This document shows positions 11,593-20,848 of a stretch of 64,000 nucleotides of DNA, in pieces. The position numbers and the translations under genes were made by a program. The DNA is taken from NCBI GenBank assembly GCA_020832445.1, contig JAFIEO010000088.1, positions 1-64,000 on the forward strand. Reading direction: 5' to 3'. Each line of letters begins with the position of its first letter. The stretch's first letter is position 1. The notes under the pieces were generated by a model. The model searched no databases. It had not been told where the DNA came from and was given only the letters and a program-made list of their open reading frames with translations. Source of the stretch: Paracoccaceae bacterium (GTDB lineage: Bacteria > Pseudomonadota > Alphaproteobacteria > Rhodobacterales > Rhodobacteraceae).

Positions 11593-12051
11593 TCAGGCCA
11601 GCCGCGATTTGAGGATTGCGCCCGCTTTGCCGAAATCCATTTCACCGGCATGGCGGGACTTCAGCAGGCCCATCACCTTGCCAATATCGCGCACAGATGC
11701 CGCACCCGTTTCGGCAATGGCTGTGTCAATCGCTTGTGCGATTTCGTCGTCATTCAACTGGCGTGGCAAGAACGACTCGATCACGCCAATCTCGGCGATT
11801 TCCTTTTCCGCCAGATCAAGACGCGCGGCTTCTTCATAGGCGCGCGCAGAATCACGGCGTTGTTTGACCATGCGCGTCAGCACCGCGACCAGATCGCTGT
11901 CGCTTAACTCGCTGTTGGTGCCATCGCCGCGCGCGACAATTTCGCGGTCCTTGATGGCTGCATTGATCAGACGCAATGTTGCCAGTTTCTGGCTGTCTCT
12001 GGCCTTCATGGCTGTCTTCAGATCGCTTGATATCCTGTCGCGCAATGACAT
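11593..12051 (-). CDS. yqeY: GatB/YqeY domain protein
   Basis: A 152-residue protein consisting only of the YqeY domain, which is homologous to the C-terminal tRNA-binding tail of GatB. Hallmarks are MSLRDRISSDLKTAMKARD, LRLINAAIKDREI, VLTRMVKQRRDSA, the LPRQLNDDEI block and DIGKVMGLLKSRHAGEMDFGKAG. Free-standing YqeY proteins are thought to affect tRNA-dependent amidation or tRNA handling, but the function is not firmly established. It is divergent from carA, with a 190-base shared promoter region, a pairing common in this group. Confidence 0.92.
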   Translation of the reverse strand: MSLRDRISSDLKTAMKARDSQKLATLRLINAAIKDREIVARGDGTNSELSDSDLVAVLTRMVKQRRDSARAYEEAARLDLAEKEIAEIGVIESFLPRQLNDDEIAQAIDTAIAETGAASVRDIGKVMGLLKSRHAGEMDFGKAGAILKSRLA

Positions 12052-12243
12052 GGGGCCAGTCCTGTTCCAGAAAAAGGGTGTTGGGCGCCGACCCTAACGA
12101 AGGCGCCTGTTGCCTGCAAGGTTCAAAAACCTATGCGCGTTGCCGCGATCTTTCGTTCTTTTTTAAACCGGACCGGATTCGCTTGATTCTTGGTGCGCAT
12201 GGCCGTAGGTTCCGCCGAAATCCGAACATGACGGAGCGACAAG

Positions 12244-13401
12244 ATGTGTGCGCAGACACTCAAACCCACAGCATGCCTTGTTCTGGCTGATGGGACAATT
12301 TTTTATGGACGTGGCTTCGGGGCTGCGGGCAAAACGGTGGCAGAGCTGTGTTTCAACACGGCCATGACCGGCTATCAGGAAATCATGACCGACCCGTCCT
12401 ATGCGGGCCAGGTGGTCACATTTACCTTCCCGCATGTGGGGAATGTGGGTGTAAACCCCGATGATGATGAAACTGCCGACCCGGTCGCTGCCGGAATGGT
12501 GGTGAAATGGGACCCGACCCTGCCCAGCAACTGGCGCGCGACCGAAACACTGGTCGAGTGGCTGACAAAACGCGGGCGCATCTGTATCGGGGGCGTGGAT
12601 ACGCGCCGCCTGACGCGCGCGATTCGCCAGCAGGGCGCGCCGCATGTCGCGCTGGCCCATGACCCTGACGGCAATTTCGACGTGGAAGAACTGCTGGCCA
12701 TGGCGCGCGGCTTCAAGGGGCTGGTCGGGCTTGATCTGGCCCGCGATGTGACCTGCGCGCAAAGCTATCGCTGGGATGAAATGCGGTGGGCCTGGCCCGA
12801 CGGGTATGTGCGCCAGACAGCACCGGTCCATAAGGTGGTTGCGATTGATTATGGCGCGAAACGCAATATCCTGCGCTGTCTGGCCAGTGCGGGCTGCGAT
12901 GTGACCGTGCTGCCGGCCAGTGCGACCGCCGAACAGGTGCTGGCGCTGAACCCTGACGGGGTGTTTTTGTCCAACGGTCCGGGCGATCCGGCCGCCACGG
13001 GCGAATATGCCGTGCCCATGATTCAGGGCGTGCTGAAAGCGGATATTCCGGTGTTTGGCATTTGCCTTGGCCATCAGATGCTGGCGCTGGCGCTGGGGGC
13101 GCAGACGATCAAGATGAATCACGGCCATCACGGCGCGAACCATCCGGTCAAGGACCACGATACCGGCAAGGTTGAAATTACGTCGATGAACCACGGTTTC
13201 GCGGTGGACAGCCAGACCTTGCCTGATGCCGTTATCGAGACGCATACATCCTTGTTTGACGGATCGAATTGCGGCATCCGGATGAAGGACAAGCCGGTGT
13301 TTTCGGTGCAGCACCACCCCGAAGCCAGCCCCGGCCCGCAAGACAGCTTTTACCTGTTTGAACGCTTTGCGGCCCATATGGCCGACCGCAAGGCCAGCTA
13401 G
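12244..13401 (+). CDS. carA: Carbamoyl-phosphate synthase small subunit
   Basis: A 385-residue glutaminase subunit that hydrolyses glutamine and passes ammonia to CarB for carbamoyl phosphate (arginine and pyrimidine synthesis). The N-terminal CPSase small-chain domain has YGRGFGAAGKTVAELCFNTAMTGYQE. The class I amidotransferase domain has the nucleophile Cys at about residue 274 in VFGICLGHQM and the His/Glu pair in SVQHHPEASPGP near residue 358. carB is not adjacent, which is common. The start at MCAQTLKP follows a GGAGCG element. Confidence 0.97.
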   Translation: MCAQTLKPTACLVLADGTIFYGRGFGAAGKTVAELCFNTAMTGYQEIMTDPSYAGQVVTFTFPHVGNVGVNPDDDETADPVAAGMVVKWDPTLPSNWRATETLVEWLTKRGRICIGGVDTRRLTRAIRQQGAPHVALAHDPDGNFDVEELLAMARGFKGLVGLDLARDVTCAQSYRWDEMRWAWPDGYVRQTAPVHKVVAIDYGAKRNILRCLASAGCDVTVLPASATAEQVLALNPDGVFLSNGPGDPAATGEYAVPMIQGVLKADIPVFGICLGHQMLALALGAQTIKMNHGHHGANHPVKDHDTGKVEITSMNHGFAVDSQTLPDAVIETHTSLFDGSNCGIRMKDKPVFSVQHHPEASPGPQDSFYLFERFAAHMADRKAS

Positions 13402-13405
13402 GCGC

Positions 13406-13431
13406 GTGCCCTGCTGTATGCAGCGGGGCAC
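13406..13431 (+). terminator. Inverted repeat downstream of carA
   Basis: The arms GTGCCC-T-GCTG and CAGC-G-GGGCAC pair around a TATG loop, with a single internal mismatch, just after the carA stop. No T-run follows, so termination strength is uncertain. Confidence 0.4.
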
Positions 13432-13506
13432 ATACAAGGCGCGCGTGTCAAAAGATCCGTCAGTGGCACGGCATTTTTTGCGGCGCGCGCCTGACACACG
13501 GAATTC

Positions 13507-13521
13507 TTAATCAGTTGTTAA
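13507..13521 (+). promoter_or_regulatory. CtrA-type binding site
   Basis: TTAA-TCAGTTG-TTAA matches the full CtrA consensus TTAA-N7-TTAA, 44-58 bases upstream of the glycosyltransferase start. A further TTAACC half-site lies about 25 bases downstream. CtrA is known in Rhodobacterales to control motility, gene transfer agents and surface functions. Confidence 0.55.
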
Positions 13522-13564
13522 TCAAAATCATGTTCCCCTTTGTGTTAACCAAAGTGGGGCAACG

Positions 13565-15505
13565 ATGCGTCTGTTCAGACCTTCACACAAGTTCACGGCG
13601 CCGGATGTGCCCGTGGTGGCACCCGTTCGTCTGGCGGTTGTGCGCGACAACAGCCAGGCGCAGGACATGCTTGGTGCAATTCTGCGCGACATTGGGGCCA
13701 TTTCAGATGAAGCGCTGGTTCACGCCCTGCAAATACAGGCGCAGCAGGCCACCAGCCTTGGCGATTTGCTGATCGCCCAAGGGTTAATTGACGAAGATAC
13801 GCTGATGCGGGCGCTGTCGGTCCAGTTTGATACCCCGATACTTGATACAACCCGCCAGCAACCCGACCCCGCATTGACAGACCAGCTTGGTGCACAACAC
13901 TGTATTGCACTGCGCTGCATGCCATGGCGCAACGCCGGTGCTGTCACAGTGGTGGCCACCTCGCGCCCCGACCAGTTCGAGGCGAAGCGCGCACAGTTGC
14001 AAGCCATCTTTGGCCCCGTTGTTCCTGCATTGATACCCGAGAATGTTCTTCATGACAGCCTGTTGCGATTGCGGCGCAACCGGTTGAAGATTTGGGCAGA
14101 AACATGTGTGTCGCCTATGGAAAGCTGCCGCTCGATGCCGTTTTCGGGGGTGCGGCAGGGTTTGGCTGCGGGGCTGGGGGCGTTGGGTGTGCTGGGCGCG
14201 CTGTTTCCGCAGATGGTGTTTGTGGTCTTCACGCTTGCAGCCTGCGTATTTCTGGCCTTGTCTGCCATGCTGAAGCTGGCGGCGGCGGTTGCCGCATTCA
14301 CCACGCCCGCAGAAAAGCGCGCCCATGAAAACGGCGCGGTCGTCGAACTGGCACAGCGACGAAAACCCGTGGTGTCGATCCTTGTGCCGCTTTACAAGGA
14401 ACCCGAAACAGTGCCGCGCCTTATGACACGGTTGTCCCGCCTGACATGGCCGCGCAACCTGCTGGATGTGCTGCTGATTGTCGAAGAAAACGATCATGCA
14501 ACGCGACAGGCGCTGCATTGCGCAAGGTTGCCGCGCTGGATGCGGGTTGTGCCGGTGCCCGATGCGCGCCTGAAAACCAAACCACGCGCGTTGAACTATG
14601 CCATGTTGTTTGCCCGCGGCACGTTGATCGGTGTCTATGACGCCGAAGATGCCCCCGAACCCGACCAGATACACCGTGTGGTTGCGTGTTTTCAAAACGG
14701 GCCGTCCAATCTGGCCTGTGTTCAGGGGGTGCTGGATTTCTACAATCCGCGCAGCAACTGGATGGCGCGCTGTTTCACCATTGAATATGCAAGCTGGTTT
14801 CGCGTGATCCTGCCGGGCATGCAGCGGCTGGGTCTGGCTGTTCCGCTGGGGGGGACGACCTTGTTCTTTCGCCGCGACATTCTGGAACGGCTGGGGGGAT
14901 GGGATGCGCATAACGTGACAGAGGATGCTGATCTGGGCATCCGGCTGGCGCGGCGCGGCTTTTACACCCAATTGCTGGACACCGTCACCTATGAAGAGGC
15001 CAATTGCCGCGCCATTCCATGGGTCAAGCAGCGGTCACGCTGGCTGAAGGGATATGCCATCACATGGATGGTGCATATGCGCGACCCGCGCGCCTTGTGG
15101 CAACAACTGGGCGCATGGCGGTTTTTCGGGGTGCAGGTGCTGTTTCTGGGAACATTGGTGCAGTTCATGCTGGCCCCGCTTTTGTGGTCGTTCTGGCTGG
15201 TCATGCTGGGCTGGGACCACCCTTTTGTGGACATGTTTCCACGCGGGGTTCTGGTGGCCTTTATCAGCCTGTTTGTGATGAGCGAAGTGGTGAACCTGTC
15301 TGTCGGCATCCTTGCGACGCGCGCGCGCCACCACCGGCATTTGCGCCTGTGGCTGCCAACGTTGCACGGATATTTCCCGCTGGCGGTGCTGGCCGTCTAT
15401 AAGGCATTGTGGGAACTTGTTTCAGCGCCGTTTTACTGGGACAAGACTCAGCATGGAACGCATGGCGCGGCCCTTGACGCAGTCACGGTTCATGGTCAAA
15501 GCTGA
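13565..15505 (+). CDS. Membrane glycosyltransferase family 2 with N-terminal MshEN/GspE-N-like domain
   Basis: A 646-residue inner-membrane processive-type GT2. About residues 30-170 resemble the GspE/MshE N-terminal domain (EALVHALQIQAQQATSLGDLLIAQGLIDEDTLMRALSVQF), which in other proteins can bind cyclic di-GMP. A membrane hairpin follows near 195-240. The catalytic domain has VSILVPLYKEPE, YDAEDAPEP (DxD), the TEDADLGIRLARRGF acceptor-site block and KQRSRWLKG (QxxRW). Three or four membrane helices lie at the C-terminus (about 520-630). This layout is like cellulose/curdlan-type synthases, so it probably makes and exports a polysaccharide; the sugar is unknown. It sits behind a CtrA-like box and upstream of a sulfotransferase-like gene. 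Confidence 0.88.
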   Translation: MRLFRPSHKFTAPDVPVVAPVRLAVVRDNSQAQDMLGAILRDIGAISDEALVHALQIQAQQATSLGDLLIAQGLIDEDTLMRALSVQFDTPILDTTRQQPDPALTDQLGAQHCIALRCMPWRNAGAVTVVATSRPDQFEAKRAQLQAIFGPVVPALIPENVLHDSLLRLRRNRLKIWAETCVSPMESCRSMPFSGVRQGLAAGLGALGVLGALFPQMVFVVFTLAACVFLALSAMLKLAAAVAAFTTPAEKRAHENGAVVELAQRRKPVVSILVPLYKEPETVPRLMTRLSRLTWPRNLLDVLLIVEENDHATRQALHCARLPRWMRVVPVPDARLKTKPRALNYAMLFARGTLIGVYDAEDAPEPDQIHRVVACFQNGPSNLACVQGVLDFYNPRSNWMARCFTIEYASWFRVILPGMQRLGLAVPLGGTTLFFRRDILERLGGWDAHNVTEDADLGIRLARRGFYTQLLDTVTYEEANCRAIPWVKQRSRWLKGYAITWMVHMRDPRALWQQLGAWRFFGVQVLFLGTLVQFMLAPLLWSFWLVMLGWDHPFVDMFPRGVLVAFISLFVMSEVVNLSVGILATRARHHRHLRLWLPTLHGYFPLAVLAVYKALWELVSAPFYWDKTQHGTHGAALDAVTVHGQS

Positions 15506-15560
15506 CACAGCGTTGGATTCTTGCGCAACACCTGCCACGCAACATGAAGATCGGCCATCA

Positions 15561-16163
15561 ATGCTATATTTTGAAAAGCAAAATCTTGTTTTATTTGCGA
15601 CCCCGAAAACTGCAAGCACATCACTGGAAGCCGCACTTGCGCCCATGGCCGATATTGTGTTGCAGGGTGACCCGCAGATCAAGCATTGCACATTTCACCG
15701 CTACAAATGGCGGCTTGAGAAATTCCTTATGATTTTCAATGAGTCAACGCCCGAAACTGTCGCACTTATCCGCGAGCCGGAAGACTGGCTGAACAGCTGG
15801 TTCAGGTTTCGCCACGGAAGCTGGCTGAACGACACTTCGCGCAGCACGCGCGGAAAAAGTTTTGATGAGTTCGTGGATGCGTATCTGTCCGACCCCAAGC
15901 CCGAATTCGCTTCCGTCGGGTCGCAGGCGGCATTTCTGACCCATCCGGTGCTGAACGATCAGGTGCAGACGCTGTTTCGCTATGATGCGATGCCCGAATT
16001 CCTGTCATGGCTGGAAGCGCGGCTGGAGTGTTCGCTGGAACTGCCGCAAAAGAATGTATCCCCACAGATCGACACCTCCTTGTCTGAACAAATGCGCTTC
16101 AGGTTGCGAAACGGGTGTGCGCGCGATTATGCGCTTTATGACTGCGCGCGCAGCGCTGCATGA
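15561..16163 (+). CDS. Sulfotransferase-like protein
   Basis: A 200-residue protein with an N-terminal PAPS-loop-like motif, FATPKTASTSLEAAL (the 5'-phosphosulfate loop of sulfotransferases), and a later VALIREPEDWLNSWFRFRHG segment matching the 3'-phosphate binding strand and helix. Small proteins of this kind in Rhodobacteraceae are often misnamed gamma-glutamyl kinase in databases. The start MLYFEKQN gives a family-like N-terminus; an upstream in-frame extension overlaps the glycosyltransferase gene and looks spurious. It lies 55 bases after that gene, so it could sulfate the same glycan, but this is inference from position only. Confidence 0.7.
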   Translation: MLYFEKQNLVLFATPKTASTSLEAALAPMADIVLQGDPQIKHCTFHRYKWRLEKFLMIFNESTPETVALIREPEDWLNSWFRFRHGSWLNDTSRSTRGKSFDEFVDAYLSDPKPEFASVGSQAAFLTHPVLNDQVQTLFRYDAMPEFLSWLEARLECSLELPQKNVSPQIDTSLSEQMRFRLRNGCARDYALYDCARSAA

Positions 16164-16245
16164 ATTTTGCGGGTGAGTGGCTTGTCGCGCCTGTGTTTTC
16201 AGTGCAGCCTGCGGGCAAGCACCCCTGCCCGAAAGGACCCTGACG

Positions 16246-17934
16246 ATGACGCTAGAAACCCGCATTCAACAAGCGCGCGGCGATATGCCTGCGGACCTGG
16301 TTCTGCGCGGGGCCAAGGTGCTTTGTGTGGTGACCGGCGAGTATATTGCGGGCGATGTCGCCATATGTGACGATACAATCGTGGGCATCGGGGCGGAGTA
16401 TGACGGCGCACGGGTTATTGACCTGCACGGGCAAATCCTTGTGCCGGGGTTTATCGACACGCATCTGCATATTGAATCGTCGCTGGTGACGCCGTTTGAA
16501 TTTGACCGCTGCGTGGCGCCGCGCGGGGTGACAACTGCCATTTGCGACCCCCATGAAATTGCCAATGTCGCGGGCAGTGCGGGCATTCGCTACTTTCAGG
16601 ATGCAGCGACCCGCACGGTAATGGATATTCGCGTGAACCTGTCATCCTGTGTCCCTTCCACGCATATGGAAACTGCGGGCGCGGCGCTGGATGCGCAGGA
16701 CCTGCTGGCGCTTGGCGACCATCCCAGCGTGATCGGGCTGGCGGAATTCATGAATTTCCCCGGCGTCATTCACCGTGATCCCGGGTGTATGGCAAAGCTG
16801 CATGCCTTCGCGGGCCGCCATATTGACGGGCATGCGCCGCTGTTGTCGGGGCGTGACCTGAACGCCTATGTCAGTGCGGGCATTCGCACCGAGCACGAAT
16901 CCACCACCGCCGCAGAAGCGCGCGAGAAGCTGCAAAAGGGGCTGCGCTGCCTGATCCGCGAAGGGTCTGTCAGCAAGGATATGGTGGCGCTTGCACCGCT
17001 GCTGACGCCGGTGACGGCACCCTATATGTGCCTGTGCACCGATGACCGCAACCCGCTGGATATTGCCGAGCATGGCCATCTGGACCACATGATCCGCAGT
17101 CTGATTGCGATGGGCTGTGACACGCTGGCGGTGTATCGCGCCGCATCGCTTTCGGCGGCAGAGGCATTCGGGCTGAAAGATCGGGGGCAGATCGCACCGG
17201 GCAAACGCGCCGATATTGTTGCCGTGCCCGATCTGGCCGCGTGTCGCGCCGGTCTGGTGCTATGCGGGGGCAGGGTGGTCGATGACGCGGCTTTTGCCGC
17301 GCGCGATGTGATTGCGCCGGTTGCACGCGATTCCGTTCGCGCGCCGCAGGTCAGCGCGCACAATTTCCGCCATGCAGGAAACAGCCCCGAAACCCCCGTC
17401 ATTGGCATTCTGGAAGGCAAAATCATCACCGAACATCTGCGCAAGCAGATTGTCCCCGAAGATGGAGACAAACGCCCTGACCCTGCGCGCGATCTGGCAC
17501 GCGTTGCGGTGGTCGAACGCCACGGCAAAAACGGCAATATCGCCACAGGGTTTGTGCGCGGGTTCGGCATGACATCGGGCGCGATTGCGGCAACGGTTGC
17601 GCATGACCACCACAATATTGTGACGGTCGGGGTGGATTATGACGATCTGGCGGTGGCTGTGAACCGCCTGTCAGACATCGAAGGGGGGTTCGTCGTGGCG
17701 CAGGGCGGGCGGATTGTGGCGGAACTGCCCCTGCCGGTTGCAGGGCTTATGTCGCTGGACAGCTATGAGCAGGTTCACGCCCGCCTTGTTGACTTGCGCA
17801 GCGCCGCAAAATCGCTGGGCGTCACACTGGAAGAGCCGTTCTTGCAACTGGCTTTCATTGCGTTGCCGGTTATCCCGCACCTGAAGATCACCGATTTCGG
17901 CATGGTCGATGTGGACCGTTTCGAGGTGATCTGA
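16246..17934 (+). CDS. ade: Adenine deaminase
   Basis: A 562-residue amidohydrolase-superfamily enzyme converting adenine to hypoxanthine plus ammonia. The metal site has [23 protein letters not shown], the GHAPLLSG block and [10 protein letters not shown]. The C-terminal adenine deaminase domain includes [26 protein letters not shown]. The start [15 protein letters not shown] is behind GAAAGGACC; an earlier in-frame ATG adds a Cys-rich 23-residue stretch that is not family-like. Length is normal. The gene ends 6 bases from the convergent pccR gene. Purine salvage is also represented by deoD elsewhere in the window. Confidence 0.93.
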   Translation: MTLETRIQQARGDMPADLVLRGAKVLCVVTGEYIAGDVAICDDTIVGIGAEYDGARVIDLHGQILVPGFIDTHLHIESSLVTPFEFDRCVAPRGVTTAICDPHEIANVAGSAGIRYFQDAATRTVMDIRVNLSSCVPSTHMETAGAALDAQDLLALGDHPSVIGLAEFMNFPGVIHRDPGCMAKLHAFAGRHIDGHAPLLSGRDLNAYVSAGIRTEHESTTAAEAREKLQKGLRCLIREGSVSKDMVALAPLLTPVTAPYMCLCTDDRNPLDIAEHGHLDHMIRSLIAMGCDTLAVYRAASLSAAEAFGLKDRGQIAPGKRADIVAVPDLAACRAGLVLCGGRVVDDAAFAARDVIAPVARDSVRAPQVSAHNFRHAGNSPETPVIGILEGKIITEHLRKQIVPEDGDKRPDPARDLARVAVVERHGKNGNIATGFVRGFGMTSGAIAATVAHDHHNIVTVGVDYDDLAVAVNRLSDIEGGFVVAQGGRIVAELPLPVAGLMSLDSYEQVHARLVDLRSAAKSLGVTLEEPFLQLAFIALPVIPHLKITDFGMVDVDRFEVI

Positions 17935-17940
17935 CATGCG

Positions 17941-19341
17941 CTATTCAATGGTATAGGGAAGCAACCTGCGGTGGTCGGGGTCAATGCGCAGATGCCGTTC
18001 CAGCGGGGGCACCGATCGCTGGTGGCAATTGTCGCGTTCGCAGATACGACAGGAAATCCCGATAGGGTCATAGCCCCCTTCGCGGCCCAGATCCATGCCG
18101 TCACCATAAACGAGTGCGCTTGCGTGGTTAATCTCGCAGCCCAGCCCGATGGCGTAGCGCCGCACGGGTGCATGAAACGCGCCGCCGCCCTTGGTCACGG
18201 CCAGTGCAAGGCAGAAATACCGCATACCGTCAGGCGTTTCGGCCAACTGGCGCAGGAACCGCCCCGGCGTTTCAAAGGCGCGATGCACATTCCATAACGG
18301 ACAGGCACCGCCGAAGCGCGCAAATTGCAACCGCGTGGCCGAATGGCGTTTCGTAATGGTACCGGCCTGATCCACGCGTACAAAGAAAAACGGCACGCCC
18401 TTGGCACCGGGGCGCTGCAAGGTCGAAAGCCTGTGGGCCACCTGTTCAATCGACGCGCCAAACCCTTCGGCCAGGGTTTCCAGATCATGGCGGGTGTCCT
18501 GTGCCGCCGACAGGAACCGCCGATACGGCATCAGCGCGGCACCGGCGAAATAATTGGCCAGCCCGATCTTGGCAATCGCGCGGGCCTCTGGCGATTGAAA
18601 CCGCGCAAGGTCCAGCGTGGCCTCCAGCAGGTCATGTTGTGTCAGCAATGCCACCTGATGGGCCAGCTGGAACGCCTGTGTTGCGCGCGACACTTTGGAT
18701 GACAGTTCCAGCACACCGCGCGCAGGATCAAAGCGGCGCAGATCGTCGCTTGCGCTCAGGTGAACGGTGATCTTGCGATCATTCAGCGCGGCCGCAGCAT
18801 GTGACATGAAATCAGCGCCGGGTTTGGCCCGCGACGCAAAATGTTCGGCGGCGCGGTCAACGGCATCGATATAATTGTCGCAATAATGGAAGAAATCGCG
18901 CACTTCTTCCCATGGTGACAGCCGCAGCGTGGTGTCTTCGCGCCCCAATGCCTCGTCCAATGACGCAAGCTGTTCCTGTGCCTGCCTGTAGGCGCGGTGC
19001 AGGTCCAGAAACGCGCGGGCAAATACCGGCGCATTGGCCCCCACCAGCCGCAGGTCGGGCAAGGCGGGGTTGGCGCTGGCGAAAAGCGGGTCTGCCAATG
19101 CCTCTCGCAAATCGGAAACCAGCCTTTCGCTGTCACCTGCCGAAAGTTCGGTCACATCCATGCCGAATTCGCGCGCCAAGGCCAGCACCACCGCCGTGGA
19201 CAGGGGGCGGTTGTTGTTTTCCATCTGGTTCAGATAGGGCAGGGACACGCCCAGCTTGGCTGCGAAATCTTTTTGTGTCAGTTGCAGTTGCAGGCGGGTT
19301 TCACGCAGCTTTGCACCGGCATAAAGTTTCTGTGGTGGCAT
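17941..19341 (-). CDS. pccR: Short-chain fatty acyl-CoA regulator, PccR-like
   Basis: A 466-residue regulator with an N-terminal XRE helix-turn-helix at about residues 8-63 (LRETRLQLQLTQKDFAAKLGVSLPYLNQMENNNRPLS), then an IrrE-like middle region and a C-terminal domain with conserved cysteines (CEINHASALVYGDG, ISCRICERDNCHQR). This is the ScfR layout of Rhodobacter sphaeroides PccR, which controls propionyl-CoA assimilation. The position beside pccB supports it. The start MPPQKLY follows a GGGGGAAAAC element; 15 upstream in-frame residues are unlikely, since they would overlap the TTTGCAAA operator. That operator suggests autoregulation. Confidence 0.88.
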   Translation of the reverse strand: MPPQKLYAGAKLRETRLQLQLTQKDFAAKLGVSLPYLNQMENNNRPLSTAVVLALAREFGMDVTELSAGDSERLVSDLREALADPLFASANPALPDLRLVGANAPVFARAFLDLHRAYRQAQEQLASLDEALGREDTTLRLSPWEEVRDFFHYCDNYIDAVDRAAEHFASRAKPGADFMSHAAAALNDRKITVHLSASDDLRRFDPARGVLELSSKVSRATQAFQLAHQVALLTQHDLLEATLDLARFQSPEARAIAKIGLANYFAGAALMPYRRFLSAAQDTRHDLETLAEGFGASIEQVAHRLSTLQRPGAKGVPFFFVRVDQAGTITKRHSATRLQFARFGGACPLWNVHRAFETPGRFLRQLAETPDGMRYFCLALAVTKGGGAFHAPVRRYAIGLGCEINHASALVYGDGMDLGREGGYDPIGISCRICERDNCHQRSVPPLERHLRIDPDHRRLLPYTIE

Positions 19342-19366
19342 GTTTTCCCCCGACCACTTTGCTAAG

Positions 19367-19387
19367 CTTGCATTTAAACTTTGCAAA
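19367..19387 (-). promoter_or_regulatory. PccR-box candidate upstream of pccR
   Basis: A perfect TTTGCAAA palindrome at 19380-19387 with a degenerate half CTTGCATT five bases away, 26-46 bases upstream of the pccR start. I recall the PccR motif as TTTGCAAA-N4-TTTGCAAA, so the spacing here is one base longer and one half is weak. Confidence 0.6.
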
Positions 19388-19401
19388 GCCCCGATTTAAC
19401 G

Positions 19402-20625
19402 TCAAGCGCCGATCTGGCGCGCCCGCCGCATGACATAAAGAACCGGAAGGATTGTGGCCCCGGTGGTGGCCAGCATCATCCATATCAGCGGGCCGGCCCC
19501 GCTGCCCGGTGTCAGCAACGCACCCGCCAGCGCCGACAGCGCAGCCCCGCCCCCGATCATGATTGCACCGCCCATGCCGCTGGCCGTGCCTGCCAGATGC
19601 GGGCGCACCGACATCATGCCCGATGTGGCCGATGGCAACAGCATCCCGTTGCCAAGCCCGATCATGATGAAGCAGCCGAAAAACACCGCCGCCGACAAGG
19701 CCCCTGCCAGATACAGCAGCGACAATATGATCATGCCCGAAAACCCGATCAGGCTGCCCACAAGAATCATGTAATTGATCCCGAAACGCGCCGCATACCG
19801 CCCCGACAGGAAATTGCCAAAGGCATAGCCAACCGCAGGCGCGCCGAAATACATTCCAAGCACCGATGGCGACAATTCGAACACGCGCGATCCGACAAAG
19901 GGTGCCCCGCCAAGATAGGCAAAAAACGCCCCCGACGCCAAAGTAGCAGACCCGCAATACCCCCAGAAACGCCGCGCGCGCATCAGTTCGGGCAGGGTGG
20001 CGAATTGCTGGCGCAGTGACCCGCTGCGGTTATGTTTCGTTTCACCCATATCCGCCCAGCTAAGCACCAGAACGGCGACGCCCGCCACCAGCATCAGGGT
20101 AAAGCTGCCGCGCCAGCCGAACGCCTCGTCCAGAAAGCCGCCGATGGCGGGGGCAATCATGGGAACCAGCGCCATGCCCATGGTGACATAGCCAATGCGC
20201 GATGCGGCCGCGTTTTCATCCAGAACATCGCGGATGGATGCACGGCTTAACACCATGGCCGACACGACCAGCGCCTGCATCATGCGAAAGACCAGAAACA
20301 CAGTGACATTGGCGGCAAGCAGTGTTCCCACTGTCGCGATGATGAAAACCACCAATGACGCCAGCAAGACCGGCCTGCGCCCGTATCTGTCGGAAATGGT
20401 GCCGATGAAGACCTGTAGCACCGCATTCATGGCCAGATACAACGATACCGAAAGCTGCATGACACTGTAGCTGGTGTCAAAATACACCACCATGGACGGA
20501 AGTGACGGCAAAAACACATTCATCGCCAGCGCGGCAACCGACGCTTGCGCCACCAGGGTTGCGACATGGGGCGGGGTGTTTCGGTTCAGAAATACAGATT
20601 GCGGCGGGATGAGTGGTATGGTCAC
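19402..20625 (-). CDS. MFS drug-resistance transporter, Bcr/CflA family
   Basis: A 407-residue inner-membrane protein with 12 predicted hydrophobic segments. The MFS motif A is GTISDRYGRRPVLLAS after TM2, and motif C-like AIGGFLDEAFGWRGSF lies near TM5, as in Bcr/CflA multidrug exporters. I favour the GTG start (VTIPLIPPQS) behind GAAGG; earlier in-frame ATGs would run into the TTTGCATT element of the shared promoter region. It sits between pccR and pccB, so it may be part of the propionate regulon, perhaps exporting a toxic acyl derivative, but no substrate can be deduced. Confidence 0.85.
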   Translation of the reverse strand: MTIPLIPPQSVFLNRNTPPHVATLVAQASVAALAMNVFLPSLPSMVVYFDTSYSVMQLSVSLYLAMNAVLQVFIGTISDRYGRRPVLLASLVVFIIATVGTLLAANVTVFLVFRMMQALVVSAMVLSRASIRDVLDENAAASRIGYVTMGMALVPMIAPAIGGFLDEAFGWRGSFTLMLVAGVAVLVLSWADMGETKHNRSGSLRQQFATLPELMRARRFWGYCGSATLASGAFFAYLGGAPFVGSRVFELSPSVLGMYFGAPAVGYAFGNFLSGRYAARFGINYMILVGSLIGFSGMIILSLLYLAGALSAAVFFGCFIMIGLGNGMLLPSATSGMMSVRPHLAGTASGMGGAIMIGGGAALSALAGALLTPGSGAGPLIWMMLATTGATILPVLYVMRRARQIGA

Positions 20626-20651
20626 TGCGCGATCGACCTTCAGCTTATATC

Positions 20652-20756
20652 TTTGCATTTGAACTGTTACACATGTGAAAAGAAGGCGCAATGTTGATTG
20701 CGAACAAGCGCCGCACTTTGCAAATTAGCCTGAATACTTGTAGACTGGTTTGCAAA
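20652..20756 (+). promoter_or_regulatory. PccR-box cluster upstream of pccB
   Basis: Two perfect TTTGCAAA palindromes at 20717-20724 and 20749-20756, 32 bases start to start (about three helical turns), plus TTTGCATT at 20652-20659 close to the divergent MFS gene. The right-hand copy also fits the N4 spacing with a degenerate left half (CTTGTAGA-CTGG-TTTGCAAA). Confidence 0.65.
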
Positions 20757-20848
20757 TTATCTTAATTTCGCTTTTCACAGGCAGAACGAAACATTATTGT
20801 CTGGCAGAATTGGCGGCAAACACCGTGTGCCGCGCGAAGGGGGACCGC

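Noticed and set aside
12163-13497. 444-codon open frame on the minus strand opposite carA
   Set aside because: It is the antisense of a certain carA gene, with His/Gln-rich composition typical of shadow frames in GC-rich DNA and no recognisable motif.
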